Positions 50,813-61,044 of a DNA stretch of 64,000 nt are shown here, piece by piece. The notes under the pieces are model-generated. The model searched no databases. It was not told the DNA's origin and worked only from the letters and a program-made list of their open reading frames with translations. The stretch comes from UBA3069 sp050633465 (GTDB lineage: Bacteria; Pseudomonadota; Alphaproteobacteria; Rhodobacterales; Rhodobacteraceae), in assembly GCA_050633465.1 (NCBI GenBank), contig JBOEGO010000007.1, forward strand, positions 1-64,000. The letters are read 5' to 3'. Every line of letters starts with the position of its first letter. The stretch's first letter is position 1. Position numbers and translations under genes: made by a program.

Positions 50813-51849
50813 CCCGCCGCGATGTCGATAAACCTGTCGATCTGTGCTTCGGTGACCGACCAGTCACAGACCAGCCGACAGCCCAGCGGCGCGTCATCCG
50901 GTCCGTCCAGATCGCCATCCCACAGGTGATACATCGCGCCCGCCGCAAACAGGCGTTTATGCGCGGCGCGGGGCAGGGTGGCGAAAATCATATTGGCGTC
51001 GCGTTGCCACAAAAAACCCGCCCCGATCCGGCGCAGGCCTGTTTCCAGATGCGCCGCACGGGCATTGGCCTGTGCCGCCAGATCGCGCCACAGATCCTCG
51101 GCCAGATAGGCCTGCATTTGGGCAGACAGGTAGCGGTGTTTGGAAAACAGATGCCCGCCGCGCTTGCGCCGCAACTCGAACTCCCATGCCTTTTCGGGGT
51201 TGAAAAACACCACTGCCTCGACCCCCATACAGCCGTTTTTGGTGCCGCCGAATGACAGGGCATCAACGCCTGCCTTCCATGTCATTTCGGCTGGCGTGCA
51301 GCCCAAGGCACTGACGGCATTGCCAAAACGTGCGCCATCCAGATGCAGAGGCAGGTCAAACCCGTGCGCCAGATCCGCCAGCGCGGTGATTTCAGCGACA
51401 GAATACACAGTGCCGCGTTCGGTGACCGATGTGATCGAAACGGGGCCGCGTTGCGGGCCATGCACGCCGCGGTTGCCCTCGGCCAGAATGGCGGCGCGCA
51501 ACGCATCGGGGGTGATCCGGTCACCATCGCCGACAAGGGTCAGCTTGGCCCCGCCCATATAGAATTCGGGCGCGTTGCACTCGTCTTCGTGGATATGGGC
51601 AACGGGCGAGCAGAACACGGTTTGAAACGGCTGTGTCATGGTGGCCAGCGCCAGCGCATTGGCCGCCGTGCCGGTGGCGACCAGATGCACCGATGCATTC
51701 GGGGCCTCGAACAGCGCACGCATCGCATCGCGCACCTGCGTCATCACCGGATCATCGCCATATGACGGCATATAGCCCGCATTCACATCACCAAGGGCGC
51801 GCATCACGGCGGGGTGCGTGGGCCCCGCATTGTCAGAGGCGAAAAACAT
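50809..51849 (-). CDS. Threonine aldolase-type PLP enzyme (beta-eliminating lyase family)
   Basis: The 346-residue product starts at 51849 with MFFASDNAGPTHPAV. It matches the low-specificity L-threonine aldolase family, cleaving threonine to glycine and acetaldehyde. The PLP lysine is probably in SFGGTKNGCMGVEAVVFF near residues 196-213, and the LHLDGARFGNAV segment near 166 supplies the cofactor Asp. A cysteine-cluster gene (ycgN) starts directly upstream, sharing a base at 51849. Confidence 0.9.
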   Translation of the reverse strand: MFFASDNAGPTHPAVMRALGDVNAGYMPSYGDDPVMTQVRDAMRALFEAPNASVHLVATGTAANALALATMTQPFQTVFCSPVAHIHEDECNAPEFYMGGAKLTLVGDGDRITPDALRAAILAEGNRGVHGPQRGPVSITSVTERGTVYSVAEITALADLAHGFDLPLHLDGARFGNAVSALGCTPAEMTWKAGVDALSFGGTKNGCMGVEAVVFFNPEKAWEFELRRKRGGHLFSKHRYLSAQMQAYLAEDLWRDLAAQANARAAHLETGLRRIGAGFLWQRDANMIFATLPRAAHKRLFAAGAMYHLWDGDLDGPDDAPLGCRLVCDWSVTEAQIDRFIDIAAG

Positions 51850-52316
51850 CAGGTTGGCTCCTCGATTATGTAATCTTCCCAATCTTCATCCGCGATTTCA
51901 TATTCCGAAACCGTCTGGTCGCGCATGGACACACCTGCGCGATGCACGGTTTCGGGATCGCCGGAAATCAACGGGTGCCAGTCGTGCAGCGGTTGCCCGT
52001 TCCACACCAGTTTGTAGGCGCAGGTTTCGGGCATCCAATACAGGTTCTTTTCCAGATTTTTTGGAGATAAAACAATGCATTCCGGCACGAATTGGTGGCG
52101 GGTTTTATACTGGCTGCACAGGCAGGTGGCATCATCCAGCAGGCGACAGGCGACACGGGTCAGGGCGACCTCGCCGGTGTCTTCGTCCTCTAGTTTGTTC
52201 AGGCAGCATTTGCCGCAGCCGTCGCATAATGCCTCCCATTCGGCTTGGGTCATGCGGTCGGGGCGGGTGGTTTCCCAGTATTGCGGGCGCAGGCCGGTGC
52301 GGTCGGGGCCGCTCAT
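51849..52316 (-). CDS. YcgN family cysteine-cluster protein
   Basis: The 155-residue product contains the UPF0260/YcgN cysteine cluster CDGCGKCC near residues 31-38, with further cysteines at CRLL, CLC and the conserved segment IVLSPKNLEKNLYWMPETCAY. The cluster suggests a metal or Fe-S site, but the function is not known. It overlaps ribF by four bases at its start and the aldolase gene at its end. Confidence 0.87.
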   Translation of the reverse strand: MSGPDRTGLRPQYWETTRPDRMTQAEWEALCDGCGKCCLNKLEDEDTGEVALTRVACRLLDDATCLCSQYKTRHQFVPECIVLSPKNLEKNLYWMPETCAYKLVWNGQPLHDWHPLISGDPETVHRAGVSMRDQTVSEYEIADEDWEDYIIEEPT

Positions 52317-53254
52317 GCCTCGGCTTTCAGGATGTCGCGGGCGCGGTCACAATCGGCATCCATCTGGGTGATCAACCCGTCAAGGCTGTCGAATTTTGCC
52401 TCGGGGCGCAGGTATTCGACCAGGGCCACAGACAGATGCGCGCCATATAGATCGCCCTTGAAATCAAATAGATAGCTTTCAAGGTTGGGTTTGTTAACGC
52501 CAAATTGCGGGCGCACCCCGATGGATGCCGCGCCGTGATAGCTGCCCTTGTTCGGGCCATCCAGCACATCGACCAGCACCGCATAAACGCCAAATGCGGG
52601 CGGGTGCAGCCCGTCGATCGACATATTCGCGGTGGGGAAACCCAATTCGCGGCCACGTTGATCGCCGCGAATGACCTTGCCCTCGATCCGGTGCCAATGG
52701 CCCAGCATCGCGGCCGCGTCACGCGGGCGGCCTTCGCCCAATGCGGTGCGAATCGCGGTGGATGACACCTCTCCGCTGTCGCTTTGCAGCAGGTCGGCCA
52801 CAGTTACGCCAAAACCCATTTCATCGCCGAATGCGACCAGATCGGCGGGCGCACCGGCGCGGCCCTTGCCGAAATGGAAATCCGCGCCGACAACCACATG
52901 ACGCAGGCCCAGCCCGTCGCAGATCACCTTTTGCGCAAATTCGCGCGGGGTCAGGGCAGACAGGGCGGCGTTGAAATTCAGCTCATAGAGTTTCTCTACG
53001 CCCAGCTTTTCCAACCGATGCGCCCGCGCCTTGGGGCTCATCAGGCGAAACGCGGGCGCGTCGGGCGCGAAATACTGGCGCGGATGCGGTTCAAAGGTCA
53101 TAACGCCCAAGGGCGCGCCGATGGCGTCACCAGCGGCGCGGGCCAGATCAATCACCTTTTGGTGGCCGAAATGCACGCCGTCAAAATTGCCAATCGCCGC
53201 CGAAGCGCCCCGGTTTTCGTCAGATACAAAGCTGTAGTCGCGGATGATGTCCAT
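52313..53254 (-). CDS. ribF: Bifunctional riboflavin kinase / FAD synthetase
   Basis: The start at 53254 gives MDIIRDYSFVSDENRG and a 313-residue product. The N-terminal adenylyltransferase domain has IGNFDGVHFGHQKVI near residues 20-34 and the C-terminal flavokinase domain begins with GKVIRGDQRGRELGFPTANM near residues 199-218. It makes FMN and FAD. It is followed by ycgN with a four-base overlap. Confidence 0.96.
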   Translation of the reverse strand: MDIIRDYSFVSDENRGASAAIGNFDGVHFGHQKVIDLARAAGDAIGAPLGVMTFEPHPRQYFAPDAPAFRLMSPKARAHRLEKLGVEKLYELNFNAALSALTPREFAQKVICDGLGLRHVVVGADFHFGKGRAGAPADLVAFGDEMGFGVTVADLLQSDSGEVSSTAIRTALGEGRPRDAAAMLGHWHRIEGKVIRGDQRGRELGFPTANMSIDGLHPPAFGVYAVLVDVLDGPNKGSYHGAASIGVRPQFGVNKPNLESYLFDFKGDLYGAHLSVALVEYLRPEAKFDSLDGLITQMDADCDRARDILKAEA

Positions 53255-53343
53255 GATTGCAGGGGTAACTCTGCGCTGGCGCTTGTGCAAGCGGTGAAGC
53301 GGCGCAAATCGGCCTGCCCCTTACGTCATTGGCGCAAAATGAA

Positions 53344-53368
53344 ACGGGCGGGGAAATGCCCCGCCCGT
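53344..53368. terminator. Hairpin between maoC-like gene and ribF
   Basis: ACGGGCGGGG and CCCCGCCCGT form a 10-bp stem around AAATG. It lies 26 bases after the stop of the minus-strand maoC-like gene. There is no clear T tract in that direction, so termination strength is uncertain. Confidence 0.55.
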
Positions 53369-53393
53369 CTGGTCCGAATTGATGTGGTGCAGG

Positions 53394-53837
53394 TCAGTCG
53401 AATTTGCGCGATGGTGCCAGCACTGTGGCCTCGCCCTTTAGCACGGGTTTACCATCGACCAAGCAGCGGCAATCCAGTTGCACGCGGCGTTTGCCGTGGT
53501 CGATGCCGATCACTTCGACTTCGGCCAGCACCATGTCGCCGGGGCGCACGGGGGCCAGAAATTTCAGGGTTTGACCCATGTAGATCGTGCCATGACCGGG
53601 CAATTGTTCACCAATCACGGCTGAAATCAGGCCAGCGGTCAGCATGCCATGGGCGATGCGCCCTTCGAATATGGTGTCGCGGGCGTAATCGTCATCCAGA
53701 TGGACGGGATTGTGGTCGGTCGACACTTCGGCGAACATTTCGATGTCTTTATCGGTCACGGTTTTGCGCAGGTGGCGCACCATGCCCATTTCGATGTCTT
53801 CGATACAGATGGTTCCGCGCGGCAGGTTGTCCAACAT
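53394..53837 (-). CDS. MaoC family (R)-specific enoyl-CoA hydratase-like protein
   Basis: The 147-residue product has a hot-dog fold signature: the hydratase-2 motif VSTDHNPVHLDDDYARDTIFEGRIAHGM, split here at residues 38-65, contains the catalytic Asp and His. It resembles PhaJ-type hydratases, which feed (R)-3-hydroxyacyl-CoA to polyester or fatty acid routes, and also short MaoC proteins. It is monocistronic, with a promoter-like pair upstream at 53897-53925. Confidence 0.87.
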   Translation of the reverse strand: MLDNLPRGTICIEDIEMGMVRHLRKTVTDKDIEMFAEVSTDHNPVHLDDDYARDTIFEGRIAHGMLTAGLISAVIGEQLPGHGTIYMGQTLKFLAPVRPGDMVLAEVEVIGIDHGKRRVQLDCRCLVDGKPVLKGEATVLAPSRKFD

Positions 53838-53896
53838 CAGGCCCTCCGAAGGTCCGTTAAGTAACTTTGCGGCGTCCGTGGGCCGCTTTGCGTAAC

Positions 53897-53925
53897 TTTA
53901 TTACTTCGCAGTTGCAGAAAATCAA
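53897..53925 (-). promoter_or_regulatory. Predicted promoter for the maoC-like gene
   Basis: On the minus strand, TTGATT (plus 53920-53925) and AATAAA (plus 53897-53902) are 17 bases apart. It lies 60 bases ahead of the start. Confidence 0.4.
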
Positions 53926-53938
53926 CCCCTGAATTGTG

Positions 53939-54814
53939 TTAACGTAATGCGCCAATGGTATAGGTCGGCGATTGCATTTCCTGGCTTAGATATGCCTCAA
54001 GCGCCTGTTTTTCGGGCTGATCCTGCGTTTTTGTTTCGGCCCGTGCCAGCCCGCCGGATATGAACAGGCTGTCGATATCTTCGCCTGTTGCGCCCTTGAT
54101 ATCGGTTTGGATGCCATCGCCAATGGCAAGGATTCGCCCGTCAGGAATATCATACCCCAAGGAGGCCAGACGGCGACGTGCCAGATCGTAAATCGGCGGA
54201 TGCGGCTTGCCAAAATACAGGCTTTCACCGCCCATTTCGGTATACAGTTGCGCCAGGGCACCGGCGCACCATTCACGGTGTTCGCCACGATCCACCACGA
54301 TATCGGGGTTGGCGCAGAGAAGTTTCATGCCCTTTTGCTTGGCATATAGAAACTGCGGGCGGTTCACATCGGGGTCGGCCATCGGGTCATTGGGGCCGCA
54401 GCAAACAATGCCTTCGGCGTCTTCCAATGGGACGATTTCGATATCCACGGGGTTTTCTATCACGTTGATCGGCTGAAAGAATTCCTCGTCGCGCTGCCAT
54501 TCACCCATGAAAAACACTTTGCGCCCCACCGCACCGCGAAACATGGCCGAACGGGCGCTGTCGCCGCTGGTGGCGATGATATCCCATGCATCCCTGGCCA
54601 CGCCGAATGCATCCAGTTGCACGGCCACACCGGCGCGGGGTTTGGGGGAATTGGTGACCAGAACCACAATGCCGCCGCGCTTGCGGTAATCCTGCAATGC
54701 TGCCACCGCCGATGGGATGGCACGCACGCCATCATGCACACAGCCCCACAGATCGACGAACAGCGCGTCATATGGGGTGGAAATATCGGACAGGGATTGG
54801 ATGATCTGGGTCAT
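53939..54814 (-). CDS. HAD-superfamily hydrolase, TIGR01459 (NagD-like)
   Basis: The 291-residue product matches the TIGR01459 subgroup of HAD-IIA phosphatases. The nucleophile motif reads FVDLWGCVHDG near residues 20-30, with Trp in place of the second Asp, which is characteristic of this subgroup rather than a defect. LVTNSPKPR is motif II and ILAIGDGIQTDIKGA motif IV. Substrate is unknown. It is minus-strand, alone, between maoC-like and ppaC genes. Confidence 0.88.
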   Translation of the reverse strand: MTQIIQSLSDISTPYDALFVDLWGCVHDGVRAIPSAVAALQDYRKRGGIVVLVTNSPKPRAGVAVQLDAFGVARDAWDIIATSGDSARSAMFRGAVGRKVFFMGEWQRDEEFFQPINVIENPVDIEIVPLEDAEGIVCCGPNDPMADPDVNRPQFLYAKQKGMKLLCANPDIVVDRGEHREWCAGALAQLYTEMGGESLYFGKPHPPIYDLARRRLASLGYDIPDGRILAIGDGIQTDIKGATGEDIDSLFISGGLARAETKTQDQPEKQALEAYLSQEMQSPTYTIGALR

Positions 54815-54872
54815 GGCGCGGCCTTTGCATCAGGTGGGGTTGGCCCAGACCTAGGGCATCACGGGGCAAAGG

Positions 54873-54899
54873 AAAAGGGCACCCCGTTCGGGATGCCCT
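54873..54899 (-). terminator. Terminator of ppaC
   Basis: Read on the minus strand, AGGGCATCCC pairs with GGGGTGCCCT (one mismatch) and is followed by TTTT. It lies 43 bases after the ppaC stop. Confidence 0.75.
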
Positions 54900-54942
54900 G
54901 TCATTGCGATGCGGCAACTGCTGCGCCGCCCGTGCTGGCGGG

Positions 54943-55863
54943 TCAGACCTTGAGGTTGGGAATGATCTGTTTCTTGCGCGACATGATGCCGGGCAGCACG
55001 ACCGAGTCGCCCGATACGGTCGCGTCAAAGCTTTTCTCGGCCACGGATTTGACCACATCGTTTTGCACGAACAGGGTGGCTTCTTCGTTCAGGATGTCGA
55101 CGACGAACAGCAACACGTGGTCCACGCCATCCTCGGCGGCAACATCGACCATAGAGTTCAGCAGGCTTGCCTTGCGGTCCAGCACGATTTTCGGCGCGGT
55201 GGTTTCCAACACGGATACGCGGAATTTCACACCGTCCACCGCGAATTCCTTACTGTCCATGCGGATCAGTTCAGCATCGGAAAACGCGGACACATCGGAT
55301 TTTGCTTCGAACATTTCGGACGCATAGGCCGACAGGTTGATGTTCAGTTCAGCGGCCAGTTTTTCGGCCAGTTCGCGGTCCTGGTCGGTGGTGGTAGGCG
55401 ACCGGAATTCCAGCGTGTCGGACAGGATGCAGGACAGCATCGCGCCCTTGATATTGTCGGGCATTTTGTCGGCGTTTTCGCCCATCAGGTTGTGCATGAT
55501 GGTTGCGGTGCAGGCCAGCGGTTTGATGGTGATATCAATCGGGCCTTTGGTTTCCAGCCCGCCGACCAGTTTGTGGTGGTCGATGATCTGGATCACGTCG
55601 GCGTCGTTGATGCTGGCGGGCAATTCGGCGGGGTTGTTGGTGTCAACGATGACAACCTGATCGTCTGCGGTCACGTCCGAAATGATTTCGGGTTTGTCGA
55701 AACCCCATTTGTTGATGACAAAGGCGGCTTCGGTGTTGGGTTCGCCCAGCAGTTTCGCCTCGGCCTTGGTGCCGCGGATTTCGCTAAGATACCAGGCCCA
55801 GATGATGGGGGAGCCGGTGGAATCTGTGTCGGGGGATTTGTGGCCGAAAACCTTGATTGTCAT
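54943..55863 (-). CDS. ppaC: Manganese-dependent inorganic pyrophosphatase (family II)
   Basis: The 306-residue product opens MTIKVFGHKSPDTDS, with His and Asp metal ligands, and has VIVDTNNPAE and the DHH signature in IIDHHKLVG near residue 94. The C-terminal DHHA2 domain ends in SRKKQIIPNL. It hydrolyses pyrophosphate to drive biosynthesis. There are no CBS domains, so it is the short constitutive form. Confidence 0.96.
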   Translation of the reverse strand: MTIKVFGHKSPDTDSTGSPIIWAWYLSEIRGTKAEAKLLGEPNTEAAFVINKWGFDKPEIISDVTADDQVVIVDTNNPAELPASINDADVIQIIDHHKLVGGLETKGPIDITIKPLACTATIMHNLMGENADKMPDNIKGAMLSCILSDTLEFRSPTTTDQDRELAEKLAAELNINLSAYASEMFEAKSDVSAFSDAELIRMDSKEFAVDGVKFRVSVLETTAPKIVLDRKASLLNSMVDVAAEDGVDHVLLFVVDILNEEATLFVQNDVVKSVAEKSFDATVSGDSVVLPGIMSRKKQIIPNLKV

Positions 55864-55994
55864 GTTATGTCCTTCGCATCAAAACGGGTCGTGGTTGCGC
55901 GCCTTATAGGCAGGCGGGCGGGGCTTGTCACGCCCTTGATGCTGCAATGCGGCATCCGGGGGTTTGGCGCTTGGGGATGGCGCGGTTTTGACAT

Positions 55995-56684
55995 ATGAAT
56001 GACAGCATGAACAAACCATCGGAAACCGATCTATATGCGCCGGTAAAAGCATTTCTGGAAACGCAGGGATACCGCGTCAAAGGAGAGGTGGGGGCCGCCG
56101 ATGTCATGGCCCTGCGCGATGGCGACGACCCCGTGTTGGTAGAGCTAAAGGTCGGGTTTTCCCTGACCCTGCTGCAACAGGCGGTGGCGCGTCAGTCGGT
56201 CAGCGACAGCGTCTATGTCTGCGTGCCGCGATGGGCGGGCAAGGCGGGGTATAAGGCGTTCAGGGGCAATCTGGGCCTGTGCAAGCGGTTGGGGCTGGGC
56301 GTGATGACGGTGCGCCTGTCCGATGGTCTGGTGGAACTGCACCACGAGCCGCGCCCGTTCCAGCCGCGCAAGAATGCCCGCCGCCGTGCGGCCCTGATCC
56401 GCGAATTCGAAACCCGCACGGGCGATCCGAATGTGGGCGGGGCGGCAACCCGCGCGGGGCGGGTGACCGCCTATCGTCAGGATGCGCAGCGTTGTGCCGC
56501 CTATCTGGCGATGGTGGGGCAGGCCAGCGGCGCCGAGATCAAGCGCGAAACAGGTGTGGAGCGCGCCACCGCGATCATGGCGGCCAACCATTACGGTTGG
56601 TTCGCACGGCTGACGCGGGGTGTTTACGGTCTGACCGATGCGGGAACCGCAGCTGTTAGCGCGCCTGAAACGGCAGACGTTTAA
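55995..56684 (+). CDS. DUF2161 protein: PD-(D/E)XK-like N-terminal domain plus C-terminal winged-helix-like region
   Basis: The 229-residue product has an N-terminal segment with the pattern ADVMALRDGDDPVLVELKVGFS near residues 36-57, where the Asp and the ELK resemble a PD-(D/E)XK nuclease active site; the family is also called a putative phosphodiesterase. The C-terminal 60 residues (ASGAEIKRETGVERATAIM, then GVYGLTDAG) look like a small winged helix. The role is unknown. Its 3' end overlaps the convergent TraB-family gene by 29 bases. Confidence 0.75.
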   Translation: MNDSMNKPSETDLYAPVKAFLETQGYRVKGEVGAADVMALRDGDDPVLVELKVGFSLTLLQQAVARQSVSDSVYVCVPRWAGKAGYKAFRGNLGLCKRLGLGVMTVRLSDGLVELHHEPRPFQPRKNARRRAALIREFETRTGDPNVGGAATRAGRVTAYRQDAQRCAAYLAMVGQASGAEIKRETGVERATAIMAANHYGWFARLTRGVYGLTDAGTAAVSAPETADV

Positions 56685-57636
56685 GGGTATAGCCCTGCTG
56701 CGCCAACAGGTTCAGCAGGCCGAATTCACCGGGCAAATGCCCCGCACCCACGGCGACAAACACCTGCGCATCGGCAGCGCGGGTTTTCAGCAGGTCGGCC
56801 CATGCGATGTTGCGATCAATCAGCAGGGGCTTTTCCATATCGGCGAAATCCTTTTCGGTGGCACCTGCTTTTAGCGCCTCTGCTTTGGTATATTCCCACA
56901 ACAGGGCGATGTCCTGATCCAGATAGCGTTGCAACAGGGTGTGGGACAGGTCATCGGCCTGATCAATATAGCCAAAGGACATGCGCAGCATTTCGATTTG
57001 TTCGTCCTGTGGCATGGCGTCGATGGTGCCCAGCATGGCGCGCCAATCCTCTAGCGAGGCGGCCTTGTCCGCGGCGTAATCATTGACCAGCATGTCGATG
57101 CCCGCCTGTTCCATCGCGCCGCTGCGGATCAGGCAGGGACCAAGCGACAGGAACATGGCGCCAAAAAAGGGTTTGAATTTGGCAGCCATGAAACCGGGGA
57201 TGGCGCGTTGCTCCATCGCGGCGGAATAGGTCTGCCAATCCTCGGGTGACAGTTGGTCAATCATGCTGGGACCGTCGGTGATGAATATCAGGTCGGGTTC
57301 CGATGCCATGGCGCGTTTGGCATCGCCCATATCGTCGCCGCCGGTTTCCAGATAAACATCATCGGCCACGTCGATCAGCGGGGTCAGCGCATCCATATGG
57401 GCCTGCGTCAGGTCGTGGCGGAAATGATAGGTGCCAAATACGGTGATGGTGCTGTCGTCCTTGCTGGCATGCCACAACAGGCCGCTGCCGTATGGGGTTG
57501 CATCGGCCGCGGCCGTGATACGGTTCAGTTCGGACGCGGGCAATTGCGTCATCAAATCGCGACCTTCGCACGCGGCGCTGGCGATTTGGGGCAGGGCGAG
57601 AGCGGCAAGGGTTAGGGCGAAGTTCAGGAAACGCAT
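56656..57636 (-). CDS. TraB/GumN family protein, secreted
   Basis: The 326-residue product has an N-terminal signal peptide (ALALPQIASAA) and the TraB-domain landmarks VFGTYHFRHDL near residues 65-75 and FVAVGAGHLPGEFGLLNLLAQQG near 292-314. The conserved GxxH, Glu and His positions suggest a metal-dependent site, and some relatives have been proposed to be peptidases. The in vivo role is not known. Its last 29 bases overlap the convergent DUF2161 gene. Confidence 0.85.
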   Translation of the reverse strand: MRFLNFALTLAALALPQIASAACEGRDLMTQLPASELNRITAAADATPYGSGLLWHASKDDSTITVFGTYHFRHDLTQAHMDALTPLIDVADDVYLETGGDDMGDAKRAMASEPDLIFITDGPSMIDQLSPEDWQTYSAAMEQRAIPGFMAAKFKPFFGAMFLSLGPCLIRSGAMEQAGIDMLVNDYAADKAASLEDWRAMLGTIDAMPQDEQIEMLRMSFGYIDQADDLSHTLLQRYLDQDIALLWEYTKAEALKAGATEKDFADMEKPLLIDRNIAWADLLKTRAADAQVFVAVGAGHLPGEFGLLNLLAQQGYTLKRLPFQAR

Positions 57637-57768
57637 GGGCGGCTTTCATAAAGGGAAATTGTAACCTGTGGCAGGCTAACCAATGGGGGCGGGGCGGGCA
57701 AGCGCACCGCGGCATTCACTGCCGGGTAAGCATGTTTTCCGTTAAGCGAAAAATTTCCAGATGGCTTG

Positions 57769-57797
57769 TTGACTCGGGTTCGGGTGGTCCTTACTTG
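57769..57797 (+). promoter_or_regulatory. Predicted promoter for groESL
   Basis: TTGACT (57769-57774) and TACTTG (57792-57797) are 17 bases apart and place the transcription start close to the CIRCE element at 57805. The preceding CTTG fits a possible heat-shock sigma -35 as well. Confidence 0.5.
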
Positions 57798-57804
57798 TGC
57801 ACCG

Positions 57805-57831
57805 TTATCACTCGAACAGAGCGAGTGCTAA
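57805..57831. promoter_or_regulatory. CIRCE operator for HrcA
   Basis: TTATCACTC-N9-GAGTGCTAA matches the CIRCE consensus TTAGCACTC-N9-GAGTGCTAA at 17 of 18 positions. It lies 57 bases ahead of groES. HrcA repression of groESL is the known role of this element. Confidence 0.92.
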
Positions 57832-57888
57832 CGGCTCTGGCAATGGTCAGAGCCATAGGGAGAAACTTTGAGCCAAGGAGCCTCGAAG

Positions 57889-58176
57889 ATGGCATTTACA
57901 CCGCTTCACGACCGCGTTCTGGTCCGCCGCCTGGAAGGCGAAGAAAAAACCAAGGGTGGTCTGATCATCCCCGATAGCGCAAAAGAAAAACCTGCCGAAG
58001 GCGTGGTTGTTTCTGTTGGCGCAGGCGCCAAGGATGACGACGGCGACCGCATCGCAATGGACGTCAAAGCTGGCGACAAGATCCTGTTCGGCAAATGGTC
58101 GGGCACCGAGATCACGCTGGACGGCGAAGAGCTGTTGATCATGAAAGAATCCGACATCATGGGCATCATCGCCTAA
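57889..58176 (+). CDS. groES: Co-chaperonin GroES
   Basis: The ATG at 57889 gives MAFTPLHDRVLVRRLE, the usual GroES opening, and a 95-residue product. It contains the mobile loop EEKTKGGLIIPD near residues 19-30. GroES caps GroEL. The start is preceded by the CIRCE operator. groEL follows after 70 bases. Confidence 0.98.
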   Translation: MAFTPLHDRVLVRRLEGEEKTKGGLIIPDSAKEKPAEGVVVSVGAGAKDDDGDRIAMDVKAGDKILFGKWSGTEITLDGEELLIMKESDIMGIIA

Positions 58177-58246
58177 GGCCACGCGGCCAGCGATTGACCC
58201 AATCAAGTCGAATTCCCCACGAAACTTTTGTTCAGGAGAGACACAC

Positions 58247-59899
<1,653 letters not shown>

Positions 59900-59925
59900 A
59901 TCATCCGTCTGCGTTGCAGAGATTG

Positions 59926-59953
59926 GGGGTCGCCTTTGGGCGGCCCCTTTTTT
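59926..59953 (+). terminator. Terminator of groESL
   Basis: GGGGTCGCC and GGCGGCCCC form a 9-bp stem (one G-U pair) around TTTG, followed by six T residues. It lies 27 bases after groEL. Confidence 0.92.
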
Positions 59954-60049
59954 ATGGGGTCGTCAATAGGGATAGGGGCGTAACCCGAAGGAGCGGCCCA
60001 AGGGCCGCGCTGCATTCCGGGATATGTGGCAGGCGCGACGCCTGTGCGC

Positions 60050-60370
60050 CTAGGTGTCGGCCAGTTTGACCGGATCGCCATGGGGCGTGGTCAGATATGC
60101 GGCCTCCCACTTTGATCGCATCTGTTCGATGGCATCGGGTGTGGCCAGATCGCGCTGGGCGGCCAGTGTTTCCAATGTGGCAAGCCAGGCGGTGTAGTAA
60201 TCATTCGATCCGTCTTGCGGGCGGTCCTGACCGCGCCGTGCCAGTTCCGCGCTGAAATGATTGGTCCATTCGGGCCATGTGAATGCCCCTTGTTCGGACA
60301 GGGCCACCGTCAGGGCGAACACCTGTGCGTGCCATGGTTGATCAAAGCGGGGCGTGTCGGCTGTGGTCAT
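60050..60370 (-). CDS. Nitrile hydratase accessory protein
   Basis: The 106-residue product, starting MTTADTPRFDQPWHAQVFALTV, matches the small accessory (activator-like) proteins of nitrile hydratase operons, which help deliver cobalt to the alpha subunit. It shares the FxxPWHAxxFAL pattern with the beta subunit, to which it is related. Its start overlaps the beta-subunit stop by four bases. It is the last gene in a three-gene operon. Confidence 0.85.
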   Translation of the reverse strand: MTTADTPRFDQPWHAQVFALTVALSEQGAFTWPEWTNHFSAELARRGQDRPQDGSNDYYTAWLATLETLAAQRDLATPDAIEQMRSKWEAAYLTTPHGDPVKLADT

Positions 60371-61044
60371 GTCAGGGCGTCCAGATAGGGTTCGAATGCG
60401 TCCAGCGTGACCTCGTCGTCGGGATGTTCGGGGGTCAGCCAGATATCGCGTGCTTTGACGGCGATGGTATAAAGCGGTTGCGGCTGTTCGCCCGCCCCAT
60501 GCGCATTGGCATCGGGAAAGACGTGACAGCCGTGGCAGCGCAGCACGGTGCCGGTCGCGCCGGACATATAGGCGGGCAGGCGGGTGTGACCGCCCGCGAT
60601 CTGCGCGTGACGGGCGCGTTTTAGCCGCACGGCATCGCCCACGGCAAACCGTGCTGCGGGACCGCTGCGCGTGGTTGGCCCGCCGCGTTTCAGGGTGGGG
60701 GCGACATTCGCAGCGGTCAGTTTGCAGGCCTGAAGGTCGGGCGGGGTGTCGCCAATTGCATGGCCTGCGGCCAGTTCTGCACGGGTCAGAACGCCCGTTT
60801 CGACCAGCAGGTCGGCCAATGCGCTGATCCATTTTTCGTAATAGGAAAAGCGGCTGTAATCCATGGGCGACAGGCGTTCGCGGGCGTGGCGTGATGTGTC
60901 AAGGTTCCATCGTCCCAGACTGCCTGCGGCCAGCGTAAGAGCCAGAGCGCGGGCGTGCCAACCGTGTTTGAATACGGGGGCATCGGGGGTATCGGGGATG
61001 ACCGCGCCATCGCCAAACCGCCCGCCCATGTCATGCAGGCGCAT
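60367..61044 (-). CDS. Nitrile hydratase beta subunit
   Basis: The 225-residue product starts at 61044 with MRLHDMGGRFGDGAV. It shows the beta-subunit pattern: HGWHARALALTLAAG near residues 27-41, YEKWISALADLL near 68-79 and, near the C terminus, a RVxLRxxxx-type strand with MSGATGTVLRCHGCHVFPD near 159-177. The alpha stop and beta start share one base (TGATG). The subunits form the alpha-beta heterodimer that hydrates nitriles to amides. Confidence 0.92.
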   Translation of the reverse strand: MRLHDMGGRFGDGAVIPDTPDAPVFKHGWHARALALTLAAGSLGRWNLDTSRHARERLSPMDYSRFSYYEKWISALADLLVETGVLTRAELAAGHAIGDTPPDLQACKLTAANVAPTLKRGGPTTRSGPAARFAVGDAVRLKRARHAQIAGGHTRLPAYMSGATGTVLRCHGCHVFPDANAHGAGEQPQPLYTIAVKARDIWLTPEHPDDEVTLDAFEPYLDALT

